A stretch of 64,000 nt of DNA from Anaeramoeba flamelloides. Lineage: Eukaryota > Metamonada > Anaeramoebidae. The notes beneath the pieces are model-generated. The model ran no database searches. It saw nothing but the letters and a program-made list of their open reading frames with translations, and had not been told where the DNA came from. The stretch covers positions 3,286,001-3,350,000 of the forward strand of contig JANTQA010000029.1 in NCBI GenBank assembly GCA_027625915.1, written 5' to 3'. Of the stretch, positions 11,445 to 23,437 are shown one piece after another (the stretch's first letter is position 1; the number at the start of each line of letters is the position of its first letter). The position numbers and the translations under genes are program-made.

Positions 11445-12075
11445 TTTTTTTCGTTTTTGGTTTTATTTTTTTTAATTTTTGAAATATCTGAAAATTTATT
11501 TAATTTTCGGTTTATTTCAATAATAAAAAAATCCACCGTTGTCTTTTCCAGTATTCGAAACAATAGAGTAGAATATTTGATTTTTCTAGATTATAGTATA
11601 TTCTGGAAAAGCTAGGCACTCTACTACACTTGACGATGATTCCATAATTCCTAAATTTTTATTTAGAATTTTTTTTTAAAGATTTCTATATACTTTTATT
11701 ATCCATGAGGATGAATAAAGTAATGTGGTCTTTTCTGTTAATAATATTAAAATTAGTATTATTGTTTAATAAATGAGGTATCTAGATATTGCGATTATAA
11801 TTATAGTTTGAGCAGTTCCAAAGATAATTGTCGAAACATTTAATGATAACTAAATTCTTTTTTTTTTTTTCCTAATTTACAAAATTATTATTTATCTTTT
11901 TGGTTCACGGTCTAAGTATATCTGTTTAAAAAAATTGTGAAAGTTCTAAGATTTGTAATTGAAGTTGAAACCTTACTTTTGAAATATTTTTTGTCATCGG
12001 GTTTATCTGGATTTAAAAGAATAGAGTCAAATCTATGATTTTCCTCTATTCTTTTTTTTTTAGAAAACCTACCCT
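11445..12075. repeat. Repeat unit bounded by palindromic modules
   Basis: The left side (11460-11612) carries two palindromic modules: GAAAATTTATTTAATTTTCG in the first and TTTTCCAGTATTCGAAACAA pairing with TATTCTGGAAAAG in the second. The right side (about 12018-12075) has a third, AAAAGAATAGAGTCAAATC facing CTCTATTCTTTTTTTTTTAG. The interior (TTTTTATTTAGAAATT-like, TTATTATCCATGAGG, a block near 11880-11960) recurs in order at about 54050-54520. Its beginning recurs at 28265. This looks like one dispersed repeat family with palindromic ends. Confidence 0.55.
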
Positions 12076-12677
12076 AGAGAAAAATAATTATTTTTTAGAA
12101 GATAAAGCATGTTTTAGAAGCAAATTATTCTTAATATCGTGTTTTTAATGTTTTTAATCTTAAAACGTGTTTTATACTTGGGTTTAATACTTATTTTATA
12201 TTATAATTTCAAACCTGGCTTGGAAAGGATTAATTCAAAAAAATTATTAATATTTGTAGTTAGATTTTTGATTTTTCAAATTTTCACAAAAGTTATAATG
12301 AATAATATTGATAGAAATAAAATACAAAGCTAATTAAATTGATTTTCAAACGGTTCTTTTATACAAGTTCATTTAGAAATTACCTCATCAGATTTTCAAA
12401 AAAGAAAATACCAGTTTAAAAGAACTTCTTTTATTCTGTTTTTGAAGACATTCCAATTTTCACTTTTACTTGTGTGAGGTAAAAGTTTCAAAGAAATATG
12501 GTCTTTTTTTTGTAAAACTTTTAAAAGGTAAAGGTATTGTTTTTATCAAATCTGAACTTAACTTGACAATTTTTTTGATCTTTAAAGTTTTTCACATTTT
12601 AATATGAAAAAATAAACTCTTTTTAGATTTTTTTTTGAATATTCAAGAAAAAAGACCTAAAAAGTAAACTTAAACAC
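12076..12677. other. AT-rich spacer
   Basis: A 64-codon hydrophobic frame at 12139-12333 (+) is most likely chance. No other structure seen. Confidence 0.4.
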
Positions 12678-12679
12678 TA

Positions 12680-12879
12680 CAGTCAGTTCCACTTTTAAGG
12701 CTCAAACTTTCAACTAAATTTAAGGCACAAAAAAAAAATCTCAAATTAAGGCACAAAATTCAAATTCTCGTAAAAATAAATTGTAAAAAAAAAAATTACA
12801 AATTTTATGCCTTAATTTGAGATTTTTATTGTGCCTTAAATTTCGTTTTAAGTTTCAGCCTTAAAAGTGGAACTGACTG
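12680..12879. mobile_element. Hairpin MITE, CAGTCAGTT family, copy 1
   Basis: 200 bp, nearly one continuous palindrome. It starts CAGTCAGTTCCACTTTTAAG and ends with the complement, with TA on both sides (12678-12679, 12880-12881). Arms of about 90 bp contain AAATTTAAGGCACAAAAA and TCTCAAATTAAGGCACAAAA blocks around an A/T-rich loop. Nine copies lie in the window. Confidence 0.85.
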
Positions 12880-14805
12880 TATGTATTTTGTTTACTCTAA
12901 AATATAAAGTTAAAATATTTTTAAAAAGTAAATTAAATTGAAGCAAAAGTAATATCTTTCCTTTTCAGAGAAAAAAAAAAGTGTGTTAATTTTTTATCGA
13001 ATTTTTGAATATCAAAATGTACTTATATAGTGAAACTAAATACATTTTTTTGAGAAACTTCAAAAAAGTTGATTAAATTTCTCCAATAAGGATTAATTTT
13101 TTTTTCATAATCTGACTTCAAATAGAGAAAAAAATGATTAAAATAGGTTTGTAGTTGATCCTTTAAGGAGTCTCTGGTATTTAAAGATTTATGATTGTAT
13201 TAATAAAAGTTTTAAATCTTCTTTAACTGTTTTAATTTTCATTTTATTGAAAAGGTTTTTGAATAAAGGTTCGATTCTGGAAAAGAGAACAACAATCTCA
13301 AAATTAACGAATTTCTTAAAATAGTAAAATACTTTGAAAAATATTAAAATGATTTTTTAACCTTTTTCAAATAAACTTACACCTGTGTGTTTCAACAAAA
13401 TGTTGAGAAACACATCATTGAAACATTTTTATGATTCATTTTTTTTAATTTTGCACTTTTTGTAAAGATAAAATCTTTTAACCAAAAGTATTGTTTTTTT
13501 TTTTTTTTTTTTTTTTATATTTCTCTTTACTTTCTGATCTTTTTCTTTTTTTTAATTATTATTTCTTTATTTCTATCTTTATTAATTTTTTTTGATTATC
13601 AAAATACACCAAAGAAAAAAATTCAAAAAGAGAAAAAGATCTAAACAGTTTTTGTTATTTAAAATTAAAAAAAAATGATTTTCAACAATTAAGACAAAAG
13701 TATCGTTCAAAGTGATGGAGAAAAGGTGATTTTTTTCTTTTTCCTTTTTCCCTTTTTATGTATTATTATTTTTTTCCACACGAAAATCAAGCAACCCAAA
13801 CGAACTCTAAATTTTTTTTTTTTCAATTTCATCTTACTTTGATCTTTTCTGTTCGTAATTTTTTTTAAACAATTTTTATTTTTATTGGGTATAGTAACTT
13901 AAATAATAAATGTGGAAGTGAAACTACATACTGAATTTGGCTGAGGTTCTTTTTTGGGGATGTGTTATAAGGAAAAATATGGGGTTCGGATGTACAATAC
14001 AGTAGAATTGTTGTATATAAAAATGAATTAATTTTTTGAAGATTATAAATATGTTATGTGTTAAACTGGATAAGGTATTCAAAAAAAATATTTCAACTGA
14101 TTTGTGAGTTTTAAATTAACAAAAAAACTTTCTGTGTAAAATAACGAAAAAAATAAATGTATGATGGTTAACCTTTTATTTTTTTTCTTAACTTTGATAT
14201 TTTTTTTATACCTTTCGAATTTTTATAAAATTTTGTTTAAATACTATTAAAAACCCTAATAATTCAAGATCTAATCATTTTTTTAATTTTAAAATTAAAA
14301 AATCTAAATAAAAGGAAAACTTTAATTAATTTTTTTGTTAATTTTTAGTTTATTTTTGTAATTGTGTTTTTAAAAAGTACACCTGTGTTTTAATTTTATT
14401 ATATGAGATAAAAAATCAATTAATTTTATAATATGTGATAAATAGTACATTTATCTAATAATGAGTTTTGTGATATGGCTTATATCACAGTGTGATATCC
14501 TTTAAAACTCGGATATCACATGTGAAATAAATCAGCATTTCATTAGAATTTTTTCTATTTTAAATAAATATATACCAATTAATTTGTTTTATATTTTATC
14601 ACTTGTTTTATTTTGTGTTTTATAAATTTATCACATGTTCTTAATCAAATTTACCAAATTTAAAACACGTTTTTTTTGTTTCTAACACCATAAAACACAT
14701 TTACAACATGTTTTATGGATATTTTTTTATTAGGGTAAACAAGATTTTTTTATTAATATTTTATTGAATAGTAATGATTTTTAGATATTCTTGAGGATGT
14801 CTTCT
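12880..14805. other. AT-rich region without recognised gene
   Basis: Long T-runs near 13490-13520 and 13810. A short local inverted pair near 14465-14525 (GATATGGCTTATATCACAGTG with CTCGGATATCACATG words). No coding signal on either strand. Confidence 0.4.
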
Positions 14806-14809
14806 AGTG

Positions 14810-15060
14810 CTGTTGAGTGCCTAGGCTTTTCAAGAATTTAAAAGGGGTGAGAGAATTCAAAGATTTTACTCTATTCTTTCGAATTCTGGAAAACCTAACG
14901 GCACTTTTTTTTTAATCAGTTAATAATAAGAAATTTTTTTTAATTTTCTTTTAATTTCTTAAATCAAATAAAATATCTATATTTAGTCTATCAAAATTTA
15001 AAAAAATTGATGAAAATCAAAGATTTCACTCAATTCTTCTGAATTCTTGAAAACGTAATG
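14810..15060. repeat. Two palindromic modules preceding LINE copy 3
   Basis: 14828-14893 is a diverged TTTTCAAGAATTTAAAAG... / ...TTCGAATTCTGGAAAA palindrome followed by CCTAACGGCAC. A second half-module (AAATCAAAGATTTCACTCAA, GAATTCTTGAAAACG) lies at about 15012-15055. They sit on the 3' side of the minus-strand LINE fragment, as the module cluster does beside copy 2. Confidence 0.55.
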
Positions 15061-15960
15061 ATATTACCAACTTGGTAACTTTTTTAATTAATTAATTTGG
15101 TATTTATCTAATTTGATTTCTAATTTCTTTAATGTTTTGGATTACGAATTGATATTTTTAAATTCTTTTTCTCGAAAAGGCAGAAGTTTAATTAATTTTT
15201 CAAATCCTAAAAAATTGTATTTTTGAATTAGTGTAAATTTTCTTTTATATATTGTCATCTTGAATTAATCAATTTTTACTTCAGTTTTATAAATAAGTCT
15301 GGGGGAGATGTGAATAGATTTTTCAAAATTTTTTATATTTTTTACGGATCAAAATATTTATTTCCACAAAATATTTTTCTGTTAGACCAAATATTTCCAA
15401 TTTATATAATAGTTGACTATGTCATACGGCTTTAAAAAAGAAAATTTTTATTCAACTAGAAGAATTTCTTATTTATAAAATATTAGTTAGTATTTTAAAA
15501 TTGTCATTTAACTTTATCCAGGTTAAAATTTAAATACCTTTTTTATCTAACCAAATACAAAGATATAAAATTTCCTTTGGAATTAAAATTTTTCTCTTTT
15601 TTTTATTATTCAGATTAATTACAAAATATCTTATAATTTTAAAGAATTTTTCTAGTTGAGGATATATTTGTACCATTTACCCTTTCGTAATCAAAATCAA
15701 ATCATCTGCAAACGTCTGAACATATATTTCTAATAATTAATTTTTTTTTTTCTAAACGAAAAGGTGAAATAAATCCAAATAATAAACCAGTTAATATATT
15801 TCCTAGACAAAAACTGATTCCTTCTTTTTAATGCATTACAAAAAAGTTTTTTCTATTTAATTTGTAATTTTTTTTCTTCACAGTTTTAAAATACTTTTTG
15901 ATTGTTACCTTTTCTCTATTGTATTCCAAGAAAAAAGATTAAAGCTAATATTTTTTTTTT
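15060..15960 (-). mobile_element. Third LINE copy, decayed
   Basis: Collinear with copies 1 and 2: the thumb region (15240-15420) shares TCAATTTTTACTTCAGTTTT and ACCAAATATTTCC words. Near 15680-15725 the minus strand reads QTFADDLILITKG (motif C), and near 15800-15830 a degenerate motif B. No long frame remains. Same strand as the other two copies. Confidence 0.65.
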
Positions 15961-17023
15961 TAAATAATATTAATTTTTTAACAAAAAGAAAAAAAAACAA
16001 TGTTTGAATTGAGATATTGTAACCTATAAGAAAATACTGTCTATTGACCACCCTTTTCAAACATTCTTATAAAAATCAAATATTTTTTATTTTTATAGTT
16101 TGAAAAGATAATTTAGTTCTCTTGTATCAAAATATTTGTTGAAATGTCTTGATAATTGTTGCAGCAGAGTACATATCAAAATCTTGAAGAAATGGATCTA
16201 AAAAAAGAGTAAAAGTTTTATAATATACCTTTAAATAACATTTTTAAAAGTTAAATTTAATACAAATATACTTCTGATGTTACTTCATTAGAATTGAAAA
16301 TATGAAGATCAGAATATTATCCAAACTCGACTTAATAACCCAATGATTTCCCAAAAATCTTTCCAAAACAACTACAGTAATACTATCTTAAACTTTCTTT
16401 CAGCTCTATTCTCTTTCTTCCATAGTTATCAAAAATTATTTCCTTAACATTTTACAACTAAAAAGTTTGTATTTGAAAAAAAAATTAGATCATAAATCCC
16501 ATTTCAAATACACAGATCATTTGTAAGATTATTTATACTAATCAAAAAAATAATAAATTTTACCAATTTTTCAATTAGAATATTCAATCAAATCACCTTT
16601 CTAAGAAGTTTTATCAATAAAAATTCCTTAAATTAAATGTATTGTGTGTTATTTGTTAACTGTTTTTCAAAATTCCCTAGCATAATTGCAAAATGATATC
16701 TAACGAGTATCATTTAAAAATCCAAACAAATAAGTTTATATTTATTATTTCCATTAAATAATATAAAATCTGTTATTTTTTCATACCATTTAGTGAAATA
16801 AAATTTTTCAATTGTTTTGTGTATTTTTTGTATTTGTCTCAAAAATTTACAAAGCTATGCAAAAACTTTTTACTAAATTATAAAATTCGTGTATCAATTT
16901 ATTTAAAAAGGGATTTAAAAATAAAGAAAATTATTTTATTTATAAATACAATAATATCAAATATATTTATTACTAAATTCGATAAAGAAAAATAAAATAC
17001 ATTAAAAATTAATGAAAAAGATA
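15961..17023. other. Spacer downstream of the USP gene
   Basis: A/T-rich, with slightly less homopolymer between 16150 and 16700. No frame of note. Presumably contains the 3' untranslated region of the minus-strand USP gene. Confidence 0.4.
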
Positions 17024-20000
17024 TTAATTTTTATATAAATTGATTAAATCGTTAATTGTTAAGAAAATTTTTTCGTTTTGGATTTGTTTATGTTTTAATA
17101 ATTTTTTTAATTGATTAATTAAATTTGGGAATTTACTAGTTCTTGTATTTGTAAAATTCTTTTGGGAAATTATTTTTTGCAATTGTTTATTTTTTTTGAC
17201 AATTCTTAGTATATGGAATATTGTAATTAATTCTTTTAAATTAATTTTTTTATTGATTGAATTATTAATTTTTAAAAGATTGTGTGAACAATTTGAAATC
17301 AAATTATGTATCAGCTCTCTTAAAAGATTTTTTGATAATTGTTTAGAAATTAAATTAAGAATACTTTCAAAGTGATGTAATGAATTCCTTTGAATTAAAA
17401 AAATTAAATTATTGGAGAATGTATTAAAATAAATCTTCCAAATGTTGTAATCGTAGTTGTAATTGTAAATGTTCTTATTATTATTATTTGATGATATCAA
17501 TAAATTTTGAAGATAAGTCTTAAAAAATGAATCAAATAAATTATTTAAAAAATTAAAATAATTAATATTATTAAATTTCACTGTTTCAATAAACAATAAT
17601 ATTAAAAATTGAAATTTTTTATAATTATTATCGGACTTGATACCATTATCATTATTATGATTTAAAATGTTTTTGAAAATCATAACAATTATTTGAAGAT
17701 AATTATTATTGTTAAAATATTTAGGAAATTTGTAATCTAATAATTTATTATTTTTTTTACAATTAAGAATAAATGTCTTTTTATGTTGATTAAAAATTAT
17801 TAGAAATATATTAATTAAACTATTATTATTTAAATTCATTTTTAAACTTATATTGATTAGTTTTAAAATTGTATTTATTATTGATGGTATATTTTTTTCA
17901 AAAAAATATAAATTTTTTACAAATGTGTCAATTAATAATTCTCTTTTTCCCCATAATTGATCAATTTTTTTAATATTTTTCTGATTTTTACTAAAGTCAA
18001 TCCAATTCAAGCCCTTCTCTAGAATAATTATAGATGATTCAATTATGTCTATTTCTTCGGTTTGATTTCTTCTTATACTACCTTTCTCATTATTACTATT
18101 CTCATTGTTGTCGTTGGTTGTATTATTATTATTACAATTACTACTCCCACTCCTACCCCTACTAATATTTTTATTAGAACTACTACTAATACTAATATTA
18201 TAATTGTTGTTAATTTTGTTATTAGTGATCGAATTATTATTCTTGTTATTATTTCTAGTATTATTCTTATTATCATGATGATGATTATTGTTATGATTAT
18301 TGTTATGTTTATTTTGAATGTGATTACGATTATTTGTATTATTTTTCAAGATATTTTTATTTCGAGAGTTTTTTTTATTTAATATTGAGTTTAATTTAAA
18401 TAATAAAAACTTGCTGAGTATATTAAATCCGTTAAAAGCACAAAAGGCAATTTGATCTTCTTGGTCGATTAATAATAAATTTAAAATTGTAATTAAATTA
18501 GAGGGTGAATTTAAAAAATAAGTATCGTCTCGTAATATAAAAGATAACATTTTTTTTCTTAATTTTTGAAAATTTAATAAATTGGTTTTTAATATTTTGA
18601 AAAACATTTTTGTAATTTTCGGATAATTATTTGATCTTAGTATAAATTTTTTAATACACCAAAAAAAAGTATTTGAATTTCCAATATATTCGTGATAATC
18701 ATAACTATTATTTAGGCAATAATTAATAATTTTAAAATATAATGTAATCTTTTGTTCATTGAATAATAAAAATTCTTTTTTTAAATCAATTTTAATTTCA
18801 TCAAGATTTTGAATTTTTAATCTATCTAAAGTAATTAATTTTGTGTTTTTTTTTAAATTTAATTTTATCCCTCTTTTTAAAAAAGTTAAATAATTAATTA
18901 AATTATTATCTAAATAATTATTTTTTTGGTTATCTAAAAAGAAAAATGTTGACCAGATTTGGTTGAAATTTTTAATAAATATTTCATTAAATTTTTCTTT
19001 GGTATATTTAGTTTCATTTCGAATTAAATTGATGAAATTAATTAATACACTTATACCAATCCCATTGTTATATACCTCATGTTCATTTTTGTTATTATTG
19101 CCTATATTATGAATTTGGTTATTTGGTATATACTGTTTTTTATAATTATTTTTAATAAAATTTAATATTAATAAAATCCAATCATTAAAAATATTGATCA
19201 TTAATTCTTTATTAATTTTATTATTATTGTTATTGTTGTTATTATTATTATCAATATTCTTGTCGTTATCATTATCATTATTATTAACATTAACATTACC
19301 ATTACCATTACCATTATCATTATCAACATTTTTTTTAGCTTTTAGAAAATTATTAAGAATATTTACAATTTGGAATTTTGTTTTAAAATTATTATTTTTC
19401 AAAAATTTATTTTTTAACCATTTTAAATTATATAACAAAAACCAATTCTTAAAATAGTAATTGTTTGTTAATTTTAAGTTAAAATTTAAAAAAAATCGAT
19501 AAATTAAATTCTGATTTAATATATTTTTTTTTACTAAAAATTTAAGTTTATTCGTTATAAACAGACAATTTTCATCATTAATTAATAAAATATTAATTAT
19601 AATGAAAAAATGCGACAATAATTGTTTGTTGAATCGAAATCTATTTAATTCAATAATCATGATATCGATTGCTTGGTATAGAAAATTATTATTATAATTT
19701 TGATTTAAAATTAAAATAATATTACCTAAACTTTTTGGATTAATTTTTTCAATAAAATTTTTTTTTAAATAATTAAAATTCAATAATTTATTAATACCAT
19801 AATATTCTAAAACTTCTTTTCGTTTGATATTATTATTACTGTTATTATATTTTTTAAAATAATAAATTAAAATTAATTCAATTATTTCTAAAGAATTAAA
19901 AAATTTATTTTTATAATTATTACCATTTGTAGCATTACCACCAATACTATTATATTTATCTTCATTATTATAAAAAAATAATGTGATGATTATTAAAATT

Positions 20001-20154
20001 ATTTTTTTTTGTAAAAAATATTCACAAAATAAATAATGATTTTTTATTAACGATTTTATTAAATAAAAATAATCTGATATTGAAAAAACATTTTTGGGGA
20101 TATTATTTTTTAAAATTAAAAAAATTCTAAATAATCAAATATTATTGAATTATT

Positions 20155-20219
<65 letters not shown>

Positions 20220-23200
20220 ACTATAACTACTATTTTCTTTTTTTCTTATAATTAAAATTAAATAGATTAATATTTGAATTTGATTGAATATTTATCGTGT
20301 TATTCAAATTATCATTAATTGAAAAATTAAAAGTATAATCTTTGTTGTTCTGAAGTGTTGAAATTGTGTTATTCAAAAAATTTTTATTTATATGATTAAT
20401 TTTTTTTTTTAATAAATTTTTTTCAATTGTTATTAATGAATTTAATGCAGCATTGATTAATTTAATAAATTGAATTCTAAATGATTCTATTGGGCATCTC
20501 AATAAAATGTCTTTAAACCAAAATTTTTTACAATTTTTTAAAAACCATTTACTAATTATTATTTCATTTTTAAATTGATTTAATAAAAAATTAAAGATTA
20601 AATTATTTTCATTTTTAAAAATTGAATGAGAAAATATTTTTATCAAATATAAATTGAAAAATTTTAGAAATTTTACATTATATTTTACATCCTCATTAGA
20701 TTTAATTAAATTATTTAAAAATTGAAAAAATTGTTTTTCATAAAAATATTTGTTAAATAAAAAAATGCTATTATTCTTCCAAATTTGATTGATTATTTGA
20801 TTTTTATTTGGAGTTGATTGAGTGATAGATCTGGATAATTCTGGATGATAATTGTTCTCCATTTTTTCATTTTTCTTGTAAATTAACATATAGGCCGAAT
20901 AATTTTTTTCAACAAAATTTTTTTCTAAAGAATTATTTATTTGATTGCTACCACCATAACATTCTTCAGGTATTTTTTCTGGATTGAACTCGGATACATT
21001 AGTATCATCAAACCGATACCATCTTTCTCTCAATATTTTTTTTTCTGAAAATCCGATATCATTTTCTACCTCATGGTCTTGGTCGTTATCATTATCAACA
21101 CCCCCGATATCATCCTTTATTAAAGAATAATAATGGCCAGATTCTGATGTGCCCCAATGTACAATTATACCATTTAAAGTGTAATCTTGGTTATTAACTG
21201 CATTTAATTTAAAATATTTTGAAAAATTAAGTTTCTGTGGGAATTTAAATTTTGTATTTATTTTGAATCTTTTCATTAAATTATAATCCCATTCAAACCG
21301 TTTTAGATGCAATATTAAATAATTCGGCAAGCTATTTACATAAGTTTTTTTTATTGCGTCAACCTTTTTCTTTAATTGTCCAGAATAAAATTGATTTTCG
21401 CCAGTTAAAAATTCACTTTGGAAATATTGATCCAAAGAATCTTGTAAATTTAATTTATTTTTTACTTCCAAAGATAAAACAAAAAAGTTTTCAACTTTTT
21501 GAGAAATAGTTTGGTTGCTTTTTGATTCATTGATTTCATTTAAAAATTTACCTTCAAAAAATTTTTTAAACAATTCTTTTGGTTTATTATAATTATTAAT
21601 ATGCGACCAAAACATTGTTAAAAATTCATATACATCCATTTGCTTGGTAACATTTAATGGTTTGTTATTATAGTCCTTAAATGTTTTACAGAAATTCCTT
21701 GTATCAATATATTTTTTCTCATCTTCCAATAAATGTGCAAATAATAATTGTAATTGGTAAACAATATTTTCGTTATTAGGCTCAATATTTAAATTTACTA
21801 TTCTTTTTCTTAATTTTGGTATCATGAAAAATTGTTGAATTAAGGAATTTAAAAAGCATGTTGATCCTAAATTTTTTAACCCTAAATAATCAGTTGGTTT
21901 TTTTTTTAATTCATATTTTAAAGAATAATTCCATGAATTTGGTGGTTTAATGATTTTTAATTTTTTTAAAAATAATTCTGAAATTTGATTTAAATACTCA
22001 TCCGAATAATTAATCAATTGAACTAATAATTGATAAACAGTTTTTCTTGTTTTTTTATGCTTAAATCTTGCACCAAGGTTAATAGTCAATTCTGTATTGT
22101 AGTCGTACCTGTTATATGTATTTGCTACAATATTCGTGCTACTATTACTATTACTATTGTTGGTGTGTTTATTATTATTCAGATTCGTATTATTTTCTAT
22201 TTTAAACAAACCTAAAAATAAAATATTTATTAATTGTTTACAATTTTTTGAATATTGTTTTTGATTTTGAACCATTATGTTAAATAATTTTAAATAACCA
22301 ATTAATTTTGGTTGAGTATTTAATTTGTTAATTTCAATTGTTTTGTCTCTTTCAATTTTTTTTTTTAAAAAAAATGAAAAATTATTTAAATTTATTGGCT
22401 TTTTATTTAAATAATTGATTTTTAAAATTTCATCAAATAAATTAAAATATTGTTTCGAATTTAAATTTTCATCATCATGGTTTTTTTCAATTAAAGAGAT
22501 TAAATTAATTAAATTTCTTAAAAAAAAATTTAAAAAGGATTTATTTTTTGTTTGATCTGTACTATTATCGTTGTCATTATTATTATATTTATTATTATAT
22601 TTATTAGTATATTTAGAATCGTAATTTTCAACATTATTATCAGAATCATTATTATTATTATTAATATTATTATCACAATTGTAATCATTATTATATTGAA
22701 TTTGATCATTTTTAATTAATTTAATTATTAGTTTTTTAAACAATTTTTTCAATAAATTAATTTTACTATGAATTAAATTATTATAAATCCAAATATTTAA
22801 ATTGTTATATTTAAAAAAATGATTTTTGAATTTAATTGAATAGTTTGTAGAATTACAAAAAATTATTAACAATTTTTTACAATACCAGTTCGAAATATAA
22901 TATAGATTAAAATTATTATTATAATTTTTTAATTTTGAATTTTTTTCAATTATAGTAATTAATATGTTAAAAAATTGTTTTAAAATATTATTTGTAAATT
23001 TTATTTTTAAATTATATTTATTATTATTATTATTTGCTTTTTTTAAATAAAATTAAATAAAAAAAATTCAAAATTAAATTAATTAAATTTATATAAGGAA
23101 TAGGAATTATTTTAGTATTTATAAATTTTTTAAAAATTAAATTTTCTAATATACATATAAAATAATTAATAAAATAATTATTTAATTGATCAGAGAAATT

Positions 23201-23380
23201 TTTTTTTGAAATTAATAAATTATAATCAATTTTTAAATAATTATATTTTTTGTTAAGAAATAAATATAATAATTCATTAAATATTTTCAATTTATAAATG
23301 AATTTATAAATAAAATTAACATTAAAATATTTTTTCAATATATTTAAATAATTTGGATTAGTATTATTAGTAGTAGTAGT

Positions 23381-23437
<57 letters not shown>

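Noticed and set aside
13255-13290. GGTTCGATTC resembling a tRNA T-arm
   Set aside because: No acceptor, D-arm or anticodon arm could be placed around it.
18062-19457. Plus-strand and overlapping minus-strand frames opposite the USP C-terminal exon
   Set aside because: They lie over AAT/ATT-type runs that encode poly-N in the USP frame, so they are shadows.
20161-20220. (ATT)n microsatellite as a stand-alone repeat
   Set aside because: On the minus strand it reads as poly-Asn within the USP gene, like other AAT runs there.
20100-20245. An intron to explain the last USP frame change
   Set aside because: GT...TTTAG choices that I tested either break phase or create a stop, so no splice solution was found.
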